Below, piece after piece: positions 63,444 through 64,000 of a DNA stretch of 64,000 nt. Positions within the stretch are counted from its first letter, which is position 1. Every line of letters begins with the position of its first letter. Source of the stretch: Halomonas alkalicola. Lineage in GTDB: Bacteria > Pseudomonadota > Gammaproteobacteria > Pseudomonadales > Halomonadaceae. The DNA is taken from positions 496,001-560,000 of the forward strand of contig NZ_CP131913.1 of NCBI RefSeq assembly GCF_030704205.1, in the 5' to 3' direction. The position numbers and the translations under genes are program-made. Below the pieces are notes generated by a model that saw only the letters and a list, made by a program, of their open reading frames with translations, made no database searches and was not told the DNA's origin.

Positions 63444-64000
<557 letters not shown>

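Overview
The window is chromosomal DNA of a high-GC gammaproteobacterium, most likely Halomonas or a close relative (Halomonadaceae, Oceanospirillales). I infer this from conserved gene orders (tig-clpP-clpX-lon-hupB-ppiD; gacA-uvrC-pgsA followed by tRNA-Gly-Cys-Leu; ihfB-lapA-lapB-pyrF; sdhE-ygfX; groES-groEL), from the protein sequences and from the very GC-rich third codon positions. No prophage, CRISPR array or plasmid backbone is visible. Almost everything is core metabolism or proteostasis, with a few small mobile or decaying loci. LAYOUT: 1-2383 holds the 3' end of ppiB, lpxH, and a convergent CobW/COG0523 GTPase gene with a Zur-like box in front. 2570-11033 is the minus-strand protein-quality-control block tig, clpP, clpX, lon, hupB, ppiD. 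11308-11774 is a tRNA operon Pro-Arg-His-His. 11981-19219 holds folD, mtnN, a hydrolase gene broken by a stop codon, luxS, pyrC, a DMT transporter, a small membrane protein and a DadA-like oxidoreductase. 19400-20512 holds three small genes including a TerB-like protein. 20656-26374 is a valine/branched-chain acyl-CoA catabolic cluster with a MerR-type (LiuR-like) regulator and an acyl-CoA synthetase. 27664-34198 is a signalling cluster: a stand-alone receiver protein, a membrane protein that joins a degenerate kinase-like region to a DEDDh exonuclease, a small membrane ORF frameshifted in a ten-C tract, an SSS-transporter/histidine kinase hybrid (CbrA/CrbS-like), and a DUF294 nucleotidyltransferase. 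34306-38870 holds an HlyU-family protein, argG, rnt, grxD, argF and an unknown small gene. 39075-42840 holds tRNA-Ala, gacA, uvrC, pgsA and three tRNAs. 42900-49642 holds an FUSC transporter, nadB, sdhE/ygfX, ihfB, lapA, lapB, pyrF and a ComEA-like protein. 49713-50705 is a MITE-like repeat followed directly by an IS5-family element. 50705-56803 holds an SDR gene, fxsA, groES, groEL, trmJ and a Na+/H+ antiporter family protein. 57130-59700 is a DUF4105 (Lnb-type) gene split by an IS110/IS1111-like element. 59807-64000 holds a RidA protein, a TRAP transporter (dctM, dctQ, dctP) and the start of a second SDR gene. HOW IT FITS TOGETHER: the chaperone and protease genes share heat-shock-type promoter signals (groES and lon). 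mtnN and luxS lie close together and act in sequence on S-adenosylhomocysteine. The acyl-CoA genes face a MerR-type regulator across a promoter region with two perfect palindromes. The signalling cluster has a transporter-like sensor kinase but no complete DNA-binding response regulator, and is the least conventional part of the window. The clearest signs of recent change are the two insertion sequences, two copies of a MITE-like repeat that each abut the stop codon of a minus-strand gene, a nonsense codon in a hydrolase gene, and the poly-C frameshift.
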